21,951 nucleotides of DNA from JBBSJT01 sp041691015 (GCA_041691015.1 JBEPVN010000035.1:1-21951), one strand, 5' to 3'; shown: positions 1 to 7,423, numbered from the stretch's first letter. A program made the numbers and translations. The notes: generated by a model not told the origin, from the sequence alone.

Positions 1-56
1 AAGCCTGACCCCTTAATTGATCCTTAATTTGGATGCGGAATTTGTTATTTAGGAGT

Positions 57-140
57 AAGCAAAGAATCGAGAAAGGCGCAAAGCTTCTTCAAAGGCAATT
101 CCATTTTAAGAAACTTTGCGCCTTTCTCGATTCTTTGCTT
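57..140. repeat. Long inverted repeat beyond the end of the Maf-like operon
   Basis: Bases 57-83 and 114-140 are perfect reverse complements (27-bp arms). After one mismatch the pairing continues for five more pairs (85-89 with 108-112), leaving a short apical loop. The element lies 37 bp beyond the stop codon of the leftmost gene. It is not a canonical terminator for that gene, because the minus-strand sequence after the hairpin is not T-rich. It could be a dispersed palindromic element or an RNA 3'-end processing or stability structure. Bases 1-56 hold nothing I recognise. Confidence 0.8.
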
Positions 141-177
141 CCTTTGTGTTAAAAAAAAGCTTATACCGTTTTAGCAA

Positions 178-1989
178 TCATCTTGTCATGCGGATGAGTT
201 CGAGGTTGACTTCTGCAACTGTTTTAAGAAAGCTAAGCCTTTTTGCATTGATTTCTAATTTTTTCAAGACTTTTTTCTTTTCTGTAAAAGAGCTTAAGCG
301 AACTTCCCGCATTTCATGATTTAATACTCCGGCAAAAGCTTCGCTAAAAACATCTAAAACATATTTATAACCATCCTCTTCAAATAAATCCGATTCAAAG
401 AGAGCTACCCTGCCGCTGATGACATTAAATCCCTTTTCCACTTTTTTTAATGGTTTGATTTTATCGATCATCGTTTGAATTTCTTCTAAAAGCACATCTA
501 AATCAACTGTACAACGCTCAAGGCTCGATTTTAGATCATTAACAAGTTTATTAATTTTTCGTTTTGTGATTTTTGGCATGCCATTTTTTTTGATCAACGC
601 ATCGATTCGTTTCTTTAAAGAATGCTCTTTGGTAAAATATTTTCTTTGAAGGGATTTTAGAGTCTCGTTTTTGATGCCGGGAAAGCCAAGCCCCCCCTCT
701 GTTGCATTAATGAGCAATGCTTTTTTATGATCTTTTGCAAAGTCCCCCATCCACTCTGCCTCGACAATCCATTTCCACAAAGTATAGATCGATTTTCCGT
801 AAATGTCCTTTTTCAAAACAGCTTTTAAATCAAAATCGTTTTCATCCTTTTTGCTTTTTTCTTTTAGGATTTCCTTTTTGGTTACGGAAGGATTATCTAT
901 AATACCATCTGCATAAGATTTCATTCCCGTAAAGCTTAAATCCATCCCGACAAAAATAATCGGATAGCAGCCCATGGCGTGTGCGATCTCAACTTCAAAA
1001 TTGATGACATTGTGCCCCTCATCCAAAATCTGATCCCGCGGGATTTTGAGTTTGTCTTCAAGCCATTCTGAAATATCATATCCCCCGGATCCCGGGATAT
1101 AAAGCTTTGGGCCCTCTATCATCTTTAAAGCATCGTGATGGATACGACTTCTGAAAAAAAAAGGGACTTTTACATGACAAGTTTGTTTAATTCTTACCAC
1201 TTGAGCAGAGTTTGGATCTATTCCTGCCCCAAAATGTGGGATTATACCGTGAGCTGTCAAAGCATTAAAGGATGAACCTCCTGCAAAAATAAGCGCCTTA
1301 TTTTGCATCTTTTTTAAAATCGGCAAATGCTTATTTAAGGATGGGCCTGCGCCGCAAATAATTGCCGGAATATTTTTAAATTTGCCAAAAAAAGAACTTC
1401 CAAGGCAGGAGCCTTCAAGCAAAGGAATATTTCGGTAAAAATTAAGAAAAAAAGCGGCGCCATAGTCAAGATATTCCTTAACAAGAGAATTATGCAGCGT
1501 TTGATCGTTTAAGAGGCGGTGGGATAGATCAAAATAAATTTCATCTTTAATTTTTTCATAATCGGAATGGACAGAAATCTTAATTTTTTTCATCAGGAAT
1601 TCCCATCTCAGCGCAAAGAGGGTTTCCTTGATTTGTAATAAATCTTCAAAATAATAAAGAGAAACATTTTTATCCTGCAGAATCAAACTTCCAAGTTCAG
1701 ATTGAAAAAGACGGTAAACCACTTCCAAATCATCTTCTAGAAAAATCAATCGACGCTTATTTTTAAGCCATTCTTTTGCAGCTAAATAATAATTTCCGCT
1801 TCCGACCCCATAAACAAAAAGAACATCCGTATCTTCCAAATCAAGGGATTTGAACCATTTTTTAGCTTGGCTTATTGTTTCACGTGGAAATCTGTTTTTT
1901 TTCAATGTTAAAAAGGGAAGAAGGTATGCTTTTTTAGGGTCTGTCTCAGCCCATTTTTCGATATTTTTTTGAAATAAAATCTCGTTCAT
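178..1989 (-). CDS. Maf/DUF115 (MptE-like) family protein, short paralogue
   Basis: This 603-residue protein carries the hallmark Maf_flag10/DUF115 core. There is a glycine-rich IICGAGPSL motif near residue 211, followed by a conserved stretch with GGSSFNALTAHGI and GIDPN, and a later NATEGGLGFPGIKN motif. It has no signal peptide or membrane segment, so it is probably cytoplasmic. In flagellated bacteria Maf proteins transfer nonulosonic acid sugars to flagellin. In archaea the related MptE is a 6-hydroxymethylpterin pyrophosphokinase, so a nucleotide or sugar-nucleotide chemistry is likely but the substrate is unknown. The ATG overlaps the upstream paralogue's stop (ATGA), indicating translational coupling as last gene of the operon, and AAGG lies just before it. 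The protein aligns with about the first two thirds of the upstream gene product, so the pair looks like a tandem duplication. Family assignment is firm; function is inference. Confidence 0.8.
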   Translation of the reverse strand: MNEILFQKNIEKWAETDPKKAYLLPFLTLKKNRFPRETISQAKKWFKSLDLEDTDVLFVYGVGSGNYYLAAKEWLKNKRRLIFLEDDLEVVYRLFQSELGSLILQDKNVSLYYFEDLLQIKETLFALRWEFLMKKIKISVHSDYEKIKDEIYFDLSHRLLNDQTLHNSLVKEYLDYGAAFFLNFYRNIPLLEGSCLGSSFFGKFKNIPAIICGAGPSLNKHLPILKKMQNKALIFAGGSSFNALTAHGIIPHFGAGIDPNSAQVVRIKQTCHVKVPFFFRSRIHHDALKMIEGPKLYIPGSGGYDISEWLEDKLKIPRDQILDEGHNVINFEVEIAHAMGCYPIIFVGMDLSFTGMKSYADGIIDNPSVTKKEILKEKSKKDENDFDLKAVLKKDIYGKSIYTLWKWIVEAEWMGDFAKDHKKALLINATEGGLGFPGIKNETLKSLQRKYFTKEHSLKKRIDALIKKNGMPKITKRKINKLVNDLKSSLERCTVDLDVLLEEIQTMIDKIKPLKKVEKGFNVISGRVALFESDLFEEDGYKYVLDVFSEAFAGVLNHEMREVRLSSFTEKKKVLKKLEINAKRLSFLKTVAEVNLELIRMTR

Positions 1990-4874
1990 ATAGCCTTATC
2001 AATTGCTTTTTGAATTAATTGCTGCATTTCTGTTATCTCTTTTTTCATAACATCCATAAGACCGTTTAATTGTTCTTCTATTTTAGCCTGCAAAGCAGAA
2101 GATTTCCAGATAGGCTCTTCCAATTGATGAGCATTTCCACGGAAAGTATCCTTGATGTTTCGATTAATGTCGCTTAAAGCTTTTATCTCGTCGCGTAAAA
2201 CTTCAAGTTGATTTTTTGTTTCACGAATATTTTCTGCATCCTCCCCTTCAAGAAGAGGAATGATGACATCCGCTTTTTTAAAAATATCTTCTATTGATTC
2301 CATGAAAGTATTGGTGATTTTGATGAGCTTATCAAAATAGTCTTCCTCTTCGACGATTTCCTTTAAAATTTCTCTTCCGTTTTCAGCGTAGCATTGGATT
2401 TCGTAATCTTCGAAGTTTTCATGATAGGTAACTTTTTGCTTTAAAATACCGTTGTCATAGCGCCAAAGAGCAGTGCCGACAGGCTTGTCATCCACATACG
2501 AGGCTTCAATGATAGCAACTCCCTTCTCATTCCACATAAACTCAAGACCTATCCTCTTTCCGTTCTTAAAGTGGAGTTTTCGCTTTAATGTCTTGTTTTT
2601 GTGATAGAGTATAACATCTCCATCCAATTTACCTAAGCTATAAGTTATCTGTAGCTTTTTGGATCCGTCTTCGTAGTAATACTCTTGTAGCCCATCTGCA
2701 AGGCCGAGGTTAAAATTTTTAACTGCAAAAAGCTCGCCTGTTGCATAAAAAAAATAAGCCTTCCCCGATCTTAATCCTTTTTCATAGCAGGAATTTGCAA
2801 GAATTACGCCATGGCTTCCATAATATATGGAAGCGCCTTCACGCAATCCATTTTTAAAATGCTCTTCTGTTTTTAGAGCATGATTTGGATAATACGTTGT
2901 TTTCTTTTCCAAATCATTATCAATTTCTACTTTGAATTCATTTAAAGACGGTTTTTTTTTCTTTTTAGATTTTAAGACCAAGGGATATGCGTGAATGGCA
3001 TCTTCCAGAATATTCTTATTTAACTGGATAACCGATTTTAAAAATCGATCGCAATCTAATTCAAGTTCGATTCTCGACAAGATTTTAGCATCTTTTCTAT
3101 TCTGATCCAGATCATAGAGAAAATAAGGCATTCTTTTTTCAAAAATCGCAAAATAATTATTGGTAAATTGCTTTAAAACATATTTAAAATAATCTTCATT
3201 TCTAAATTGATTTTCAGCTTCCGTGAGATCTTTAAGATAAGGCTCAATTTCTGAATCCTTATCTTCCAAGCGCATTTTAATCAATTTTGCGCATTTATCG
3301 GTTAAGCTTTTTAAATGAACTTCTGTGCTCCCAAGACTTTTTCTTAAAAGCTTCATGATTTTTAAAATCTTGGCTTTATCAATACTTTTAGAAAATCTGC
3401 TGTTTTCTATTTCGCCATGAATTTTATTTTCAAAATCGTATTGATTTATCAAATATTGATTCGAAACATCGCTTAGGGTCATATTCTTAATATTAGGAAA
3501 CCCAATTCCGCCTTCTGTCGCATTAATAAGCATTGTTTTTGGATTCATAGCAGAAAAATAAGTGAACCAGGAGGCTTCATTAATCCATTTCCATAAAGTC
3601 GTGGTCGAATTTCCGTAAATATCTTTAAAGCCTATGAGTTCATCTTGAGGGCCTTTTGTAATGTAAGTTTTTTTAAAATTGTGCAGGGCATGAAATTTCA
3701 TTCCAGGAATGTATGAGCGGTTATCTGTATAGGCAAGATCAAGCCCGCATAAAATAATTGGATTACAGCCTAATTTTTTGGCAATGGAAACGCTAAAATT
3801 AATGACGTTATACCCCTCATCAAGCAGCTCGTTTCCACTCTCAATCCCGAGTTTTTTTTCAATCCATTCAGGAATATCATAACCTCCTGTACCTGTCAGA
3901 TAAAGTTTTGGAGCAGAATGGACTGTTAATGCTTCCGTATAGATTCGATTCCGATAAAAAAAAGGGGTTTCATAAGCTGTATTGCTAAGTATGCGTGTAA
4001 GCTGCGAGGGGTTTGGATCAATGCCGACAGTAAAATGAGGAAATATATCATAAGCATTTAAAGCATTTGTTGCAGACCCACCAGAAATGATTAGAGCTTT
4101 ATCTTTTAATGTTTTTAAAAGATGTATATTTTTTTCAAGAGAAGGCCCTGCCCCACAGATAATTGCCGGCACGTTTTGAAATTGGTTAAAAAGAGCGTTT
4201 CCATAATAGGATTCCGGTAAAAACTTTAAGTTGTTGTAATAATTTTTAAAAAAATGGCCGCTTCCTGTCAAAAATTCTCCCATCCTGGATTGCTTGGAGT
4301 AGATTAAGTGAGAAAATGTTCGCTTAAGCTCATTTACAAAATCAGAGCGCGTCTTCTGATAAAACTTAAGCGCTGCAAATTGATAAGGATCAAATATAAA
4401 AGCTGTCGTCAAATGATCTATGATTGGATCTTCATATATGGGCCTTGCAAACAAACAGTGGATCCTGACTTGTCTGTCGTGAAGAATTTCAGTCGCTAGA
4501 TCTGTTTGAAAAAAGCGTCCGATAATCTCTTTGTCATCTTCTAAAAAAATAATAAAGCGGGAGGGGTCTTTTCGGAGCCACTCTTTGCATGCTGTATAAT
4601 AGCTTCCAAGACCTATGCCATAAATATAGAGGATTTTGACGTTTGCAAGTCTTAAAGCAGAAAACCAATTATAAGCTTCGTTTTTAACGCTTTCTCGTGA
4701 ATATAAATAATCTTCTTCCCCATTTTCTTTTATTATTTTTAAGTTCTCTTCACCATTTTCGTTTGTGCAAAAAGTAACGCTTGCAGATTCGCTAAAAGGA
4801 ATTAACTTAGCTTCCTCTTCTGAAAAAACAGAAAAACGTTTTATGTTTTCTTCAAAAAGAATTTGTTTGCTCAT
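1986..4874 (-). CDS. Maf/DUF115 family protein fused to MORN/YwqK-like repeats and a helical tail
   Basis: This 962-residue protein has three visible parts. Residues about 1-600 are a Maf_flag10/DUF115 module, with IICGAGPSL near residue 240, GIDPNPSQL and NATEGGIGFPNIKN, paralogous to the next gene. Residues about 660-835 are a run of short beta-type repeats with spacing like MORN_2/YwqK repeats (for example FKNGLREGASIYY, YEDGSKKLQITY, FKNGKRIGLEF). Residues about 835-962 are charged and heptad-like, consistent with coiled coil. A lysine-rich linker (SKKKKKPS) separates the first two parts. No export signal is seen. The start overlaps the previous stop (ATGA). The first module suggests a transferase or pyrophosphokinase. 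The repeats suggest binding to a protein or membrane surface. The combination is unusual, and I cannot name a substrate or pathway. Confidence 0.78.
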   Translation of the reverse strand: MSKQILFEENIKRFSVFSEEEAKLIPFSESASVTFCTNENGEENLKIIKENGEEDYLYSRESVKNEAYNWFSALRLANVKILYIYGIGLGSYYTACKEWLRKDPSRFIIFLEDDKEIIGRFFQTDLATEILHDRQVRIHCLFARPIYEDPIIDHLTTAFIFDPYQFAALKFYQKTRSDFVNELKRTFSHLIYSKQSRMGEFLTGSGHFFKNYYNNLKFLPESYYGNALFNQFQNVPAIICGAGPSLEKNIHLLKTLKDKALIISGGSATNALNAYDIFPHFTVGIDPNPSQLTRILSNTAYETPFFYRNRIYTEALTVHSAPKLYLTGTGGYDIPEWIEKKLGIESGNELLDEGYNVINFSVSIAKKLGCNPIILCGLDLAYTDNRSYIPGMKFHALHNFKKTYITKGPQDELIGFKDIYGNSTTTLWKWINEASWFTYFSAMNPKTMLINATEGGIGFPNIKNMTLSDVSNQYLINQYDFENKIHGEIENSRFSKSIDKAKILKIMKLLRKSLGSTEVHLKSLTDKCAKLIKMRLEDKDSEIEPYLKDLTEAENQFRNEDYFKYVLKQFTNNYFAIFEKRMPYFLYDLDQNRKDAKILSRIELELDCDRFLKSVIQLNKNILEDAIHAYPLVLKSKKKKKPSLNEFKVEIDNDLEKKTTYYPNHALKTEEHFKNGLREGASIYYGSHGVILANSCYEKGLRSGKAYFFYATGELFAVKNFNLGLADGLQEYYYEDGSKKLQITYSLGKLDGDVILYHKNKTLKRKLHFKNGKRIGLEFMWNEKGVAIIEASYVDDKPVGTALWRYDNGILKQKVTYHENFEDYEIQCYAENGREILKEIVEEEDYFDKLIKITNTFMESIEDIFKKADVIIPLLEGEDAENIRETKNQLEVLRDEIKALSDINRNIKDTFRGNAHQLEEPIWKSSALQAKIEEQLNGLMDVMKKEITEMQQLIQKAIDKAI

Positions 4875-5296
4875 AACCAGTTTTTACCAATACGCTTAAA
4901 TTTCTTTTTCCGTTTTTGAATCTCTTCTACCTTTTGTTTATCCTTACTATACATAAGCCCATCGCTCGCACTTTCAGTAGACAATTGCGTTTTAGCGTTT
5001 TCCACATCCGCTTTTAATTTTTTTGCGAAATCGAGCAGTTTTTTATTTTTTGCAGGTAAGCTTGCGGCCGGAAATTTGACCAATTGATTCAGATTCTCTT
5101 CTTTTAAACCGGCGCTCTCAAAAGCTTTTTTATTCAATTCCGCAAATTTTTCCACAAGTTCTTTAGCACGATCCAGACGCTCCTGAATTTCAGGAGTGAC
5201 TCGTTCTGCTACCGGCTTTCCTTTCGCTTCTTCGACAATTTTAAAAAGTTCGGCGAGCTGATTTAACATTTTTTCGAGATAATTTTCATCAGGCAT
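4871..5296 (-). CDS. Small helical hypothetical protein, operon partner of the Maf-like genes
   Basis: I do not recognise this 141-residue protein. It is rich in Lys, Glu, Ala and Leu and almost entirely predicted helix, with heptad-like stretches in residues 1-60 and 75-100 and a very basic C-terminus (KRKKKFKRIGKNWL). There is no signal peptide, membrane span or cysteine. A clear AAGGTG ribosome site precedes the ATG by seven bases. Its stop overlaps the start of the 962-residue Maf-like gene by four bases, so the two are almost certainly translated together. Small partner or chaperone is a guess based only on this coupling. The composition could also suit an RNA-binding or scaffold role. 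The ORF itself is well supported by length, ribosome site and overlap. Confidence 0.7.
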   Translation of the reverse strand: MPDENYLEKMLNQLAELFKIVEEAKGKPVAERVTPEIQERLDRAKELVEKFAELNKKAFESAGLKEENLNQLVKFPAASLPAKNKKLLDFAKKLKADVENAKTQLSTESASDGLMYSKDKQKVEEIQKRKKKFKRIGKNWL

Positions 5297-5332
5297 AAGA
5301 TTTCACCTTTTTTCTTCACTATAACTAAAAAT

Positions 5333-5785
5333 TTATTTAATGGATGATAAAAGTTCTTCATAGGTTGGGATATAAGGAATAAATCGGTATTGATTCTCCG
5401 ATCTATCATAAAACCCGAATCTCACCTCTTCTCTATTTACAAGAGCAATAAAATGGGCTTTTATAAAATGATTATAACCAACAACTTGGGTTAGCATCCG
5501 AGAGGTTAACTTAATTGCCTTACACTCAATAAGTAAAAGTGGATATAGATCGTATTCTTTATGAATTCCTTTTGCATAACAGACAACATCAGCGCGTCTA
5601 TTCGGAATTTTTTTATCTGTAAGAGATAGATGAGGCATTTCAGATAAGGCTGTCTCCAAAACAATACCCCCTGCCGGGAACTTAAGATTCAAGGTAAGGT
5701 TATGAAGAAGTTCCTGACGGATCAATTCCTCGGGAGTTTCAGCTACCCATTGTTTTCTCCCAAGACAAAAGATCCTTTTTTCCAT
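5333..5785 (-). CDS. Stand-alone HsdR N-terminal-like PD-(D/E)XK nuclease-fold protein
   Basis: The 150-residue product matches the 'type I restriction enzyme R protein N-terminal' family (HSDR_N_2-type). Visible signature residues of the PD-(D/E)XK fold are RRAD66 and the LLIECKA strand with Glu87 and Lys89. These are followed by a Gln in TQVVGYN (Gln100), as in the QxxxY motif of these nucleases. There is no helicase domain and no HsdM or HsdS partner nearby, so this is not a restriction system. Small proteins of this type are widespread in Bacteroidetes and Chlamydiae with unknown role. It starts three bases after the hpf stop, with GGAAAG upstream, so it is co-transcribed with hpf. The catalytic residues look intact, so nuclease activity is possible but inferred. 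Confidence 0.75.
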   Translation of the reverse strand: MEKRIFCLGRKQWVAETPEELIRQELLHNLTLNLKFPAGGIVLETALSEMPHLSLTDKKIPNRRADVVCYAKGIHKEYDLYPLLLIECKAIKLTSRMLTQVVGYNHFIKAHFIALVNREEVRFGFYDRSENQYRFIPYIPTYEELLSSIK

Positions 5786-5788
5786 TTA

Positions 5789-6421
5789 TTAACTTTCCGG
5801 TTCAATGATCGCAAAATTATTATCGCTTCTTCGATAAATCACCTTGATTTTACGGTCGGACTCACCCCTGAAAATAAGAAATGCATCGTTAGACAGCTCC
5901 ATTTTCATGACAGCTTCTTCATTTGTCAAAAACTTTAATGGCATCTTCTCTCTTTCAACAATTTCATGACGGTACCCCTCAAACGACTTCTTTGCATTTT
6001 CTGCATCAATATCTTCATTGAGCTCAAGAAGATCAGATTCAGAAGCGCGCAGTACATTGACGTTCATATCGATCACTTCCAAGGACTTAGCCTGATGGTC
6101 TTGAATTCTGCTTTTATAACGTCTAAGCTGGCTTTCCATCTTATCGACGGCTTTATCTATTGAGGCGTACATATTATCTGATGAAGCGTGGGATTTAACT
6201 TTAATATGGTCAACTTTAAGTACAATATCGCAACGCTGTTCATGCTTTTGCACTTCCATAATGACCGCTATATCAATAATGCGATGGCTTAAGCGCTCGA
6301 TCTTCGCAACTTTTTCCAAGGCATAATCTTTCATAGCGTCAGTCACTTGGACATTACGTCCAATGACATCGATATTATAAGATACTTCCGCAAATTCCAT
6401 AGCTTTAGATTTACGACTCAT
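5789..6421 (-). CDS. hpf: Ribosome hibernation promoting factor, long form (HPF/RaiA family)
   Basis: This 210-residue protein has the two-domain layout of long HPF. An N-terminal ribosome-binding domain (about residues 14-112) contains a VTDAMKDYALEKVAKIER helix, and its basic helix ends in MESQLRRYKSRIQDH. A C-terminal dimerisation domain (about 150-208) carries the family signature KFLTNEEAVMKMELSNDAFLIFRG...VIYRRSDNNFAIIEP. Long HPF dimerises 70S ribosomes into inactive 100S particles in slow growth. In a chlamydia-like organism this would fit the resting infectious stage, which is inference. AGAAGG precedes the ATG. It is the first gene of a minus-strand operon, with a good promoter and an inverted repeat directly upstream. 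Confidence 0.92.
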   Translation of the reverse strand: MSRKSKAMEFAEVSYNIDVIGRNVQVTDAMKDYALEKVAKIERLSHRIIDIAVIMEVQKHEQRCDIVLKVDHIKVKSHASSDNMYASIDKAVDKMESQLRRYKSRIQDHQAKSLEVIDMNVNVLRASESDLLELNEDIDAENAKKSFEGYRHEIVEREKMPLKFLTNEEAVMKMELSNDAFLIFRGESDRKIKVIYRRSDNNFAIIEPES

Positions 6422-6454
6422 AAGGGTACCTTCTCTTGTTGATTCTTTTTGAAC

Positions 6455-6480
6455 TATAAGCTCTATATGAGCAGCTTATA
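6455..6480. repeat. Inverted repeat at the predicted 5' end of the hpf transcript
   Basis: TATAAGCT (6455-6462) and AGCTTATA (6473-6480) are perfect 8-bp inverted repeats. Nested within them is GCTC TATAT GAGC (6460-6472). The element starts almost exactly at the +1 expected from the TATAAT at 6486-6491. It could be a 5'-terminal RNA stem-loop or an operator for the hpf operon. The sequence is directly visible; the function is not. Confidence 0.55.
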
Positions 6481-6485
6481 CCCTT

Positions 6486-6513
6486 ATTATATTCCTTTGT
6501 AGTTTAAAGTAAA
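6486..6513 (-). promoter_or_regulatory. Promoter of the hpf operon
   Basis: On the minus strand the sequence reads TTTACT (complement of 6508-6513), a 16-bp spacer, then a perfect TATAAT (complement of 6486-6491). Start of transcription is expected near 6479, about 58 bases before the hpf ATG. This is a sigma-70/sigma-66-type assignment made by eye. Confidence 0.65.
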
Positions 6514-6533
6514 AATTAAAAATCGAAAAAAAA

Positions 6534-6562
6534 ATGGAATAATTACGTATAACGTATATAAT
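6534..6562 (+). promoter_or_regulatory. Weak candidate promoter towards recO
   Basis: A perfect plus-strand TATAAT lies at 6557-6562 within GTATATAATACAGGG. The best -35 at 17 bp is poor (ATGGAA). Transcripts from here would run antisense through the tRNA-Arg gene before reaching recO. It is the only plausible plus-strand promoter I see upstream of recO. Confidence 0.3.
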
Positions 6563-6608
6563 ACAGGGATCTAGTGGGAAAAGCTTAAGGGGTTAAGAGA
6601 TAAAAGCT

Positions 6609-6681
6609 GCACCGAAGAGGGATCGAACCTCTAACCACCCGGTTCGAAGCCGGGTACTCTATCCGATTGAGCTATCGGTGC
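6609..6681 (-). tRNA. tRNA-Arg (anticodon TCG)
   Basis: The minus strand folds as a full 73-base cloverleaf. The acceptor GCACCGA pairs with TCGGTGC. There is a D arm GCTC..GAGT, an anticodon stem CCCGG/CCGGG with loop CTTCGAA (anticodon TCG, reading CGA/CGG), and a T arm with GTTCGATCC. CCA is not encoded. It lies head to head with recO, and its promoter overlaps the recO start codon. Confidence 0.95.
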
Positions 6682-6698
6682 TTTAAAAGACAAATCAA

Positions 6699-6727
6699 AT
6701 GATAGCAGGGACCATTTAAAAATGCAA
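6699..6727 (-). promoter_or_regulatory. Promoter of tRNA-Arg, overlapping the recO start
   Basis: Minus-strand TTGCAT (complement of 6722-6727), a 17-bp spacer, and TATCAT (complement of 6699-6704) sit 18 bases ahead of the tRNA 5' end at 6681. The -35 hexamer contains the complement of the recO ATG, so tRNA and recO transcription may interfere. Confidence 0.5.
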
Positions 6728-7309
6728 ACATATCTCTCAAGCGGGATTATCCTCCATGCTTTCGATTTTCGCGATTTTGATCAAATTGTTACGGTATTTA
6801 CTGAAAATGAAGGGCTTGTAAAATTTATTGTGAAAAAAGGAAATCTTCTAAAAAAAGGACTTAAAAGCTCACCTCTTACAAAGGGGGAATTCCTATACAC
6901 TATTGGTAAGAGCGAACTCTACCCACTCCAGGAGATTTCCATAAAAGAGCATTATTTAGACCTTCGTAAAAATTATACGCACTTAAATGTTGCCTGTGAA
7001 TGTTTAAAGAGTATTTTAGAAACCCAAATGCTGCATAAACCAGCTCCTGCCCTCTACACGCTACTCAATGCTTATCTTGGCAAAATAACAAGCTTTTCAA
7101 ATTTTAATGCGCTGGAGGCTAGCTTTCGGTTAAAAATACTGATGCACGAGGGGATTTTGGATCTAAGTTCAGATTCAGTTTTTTCATCTGAAGAAATGTT
7201 TACCCTCCAGGAGCTAGTTTCAGCCTCATCTTTTGCAAGCCTTGATGCATTAAGTGTCTCAAATGATTTGAACTTGAAAATAAAACATTTTTTTAAAGAA
7301 ATCTATTAG
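6722..7309 (+). CDS. recO: DNA repair protein RecO, short form
   Basis: The 195-residue protein begins with the RecO OB-fold pattern (SSGIILHAFDFRDFDQIVTVFTENEGLVKFIVKKG). It continues with the helical domain (KNYTHLNVACECLKSILETQM and ASFRLKILMHEGI). RecO works with RecR to load RecA on SSB-coated single-stranded DNA during gap repair. Usual RecO length is about 230-250 residues, and the C-terminal zinc-binding cysteines found in many family members are absent here. The stop codon is clean and no continuation in another frame was noticed, so it looks like a naturally short or slightly truncated version. The ribosome site is weak: AGGG lies about 12 bases upstream of the ATG. Confidence 0.78.
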   Translation: MQTYLSSGIILHAFDFRDFDQIVTVFTENEGLVKFIVKKGNLLKKGLKSSPLTKGEFLYTIGKSELYPLQEISIKEHYLDLRKNYTHLNVACECLKSILETQMLHKPAPALYTLLNAYLGKITSFSNFNALEASFRLKILMHEGILDLSSDSVFSSEEMFTLQELVSASSFASLDALSVSNDLNLKIKHFFKEIY

Positions 7310-7372
7310 GGAGTGTAAATCATTTGTTGAAAAAAGAAGAACCCCTAAGGATTAAAATGTACTTAAAATATA

Positions 7373-7423
7373 CCCACACCTGCATTTTAACGTCGCTTCG
7401 CTTTGGTTAAAATTTGGTATGGG
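7373..7423. repeat. Imperfect stem-loop in the convergent recO/USP spacer
   Basis: ATTTTAAC (7384-7391) pairs perfectly with GTTAAAAT (7406-7413). ACC/GGT (7378-7380 with 7416-7418) and CCC/GGG (7373-7375 with 7421-7423) extend the stem with small internal loops. The apical loop is GTCGCTTCGCTTTG. No T-tract follows on either strand, so it is not a standard terminator. It may be a dispersed palindromic element. The rest of 7310-7501 is A-rich and shows no gene. Confidence 0.5.

Noticed and set aside
5333..5785. A type I restriction system
   Set aside because: Only an HsdR-N-like domain is present, with no helicase, methylase or specificity subunit in the window.
6419..6486. TAAGGGTA/TACCCTTA pairing that could hide the hpf start codon in mRNA
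   Set aside because: With TATAAT at 6486-6491 the upstream half (6479-6486) lies in or before the predicted +1, so it would not be transcribed.
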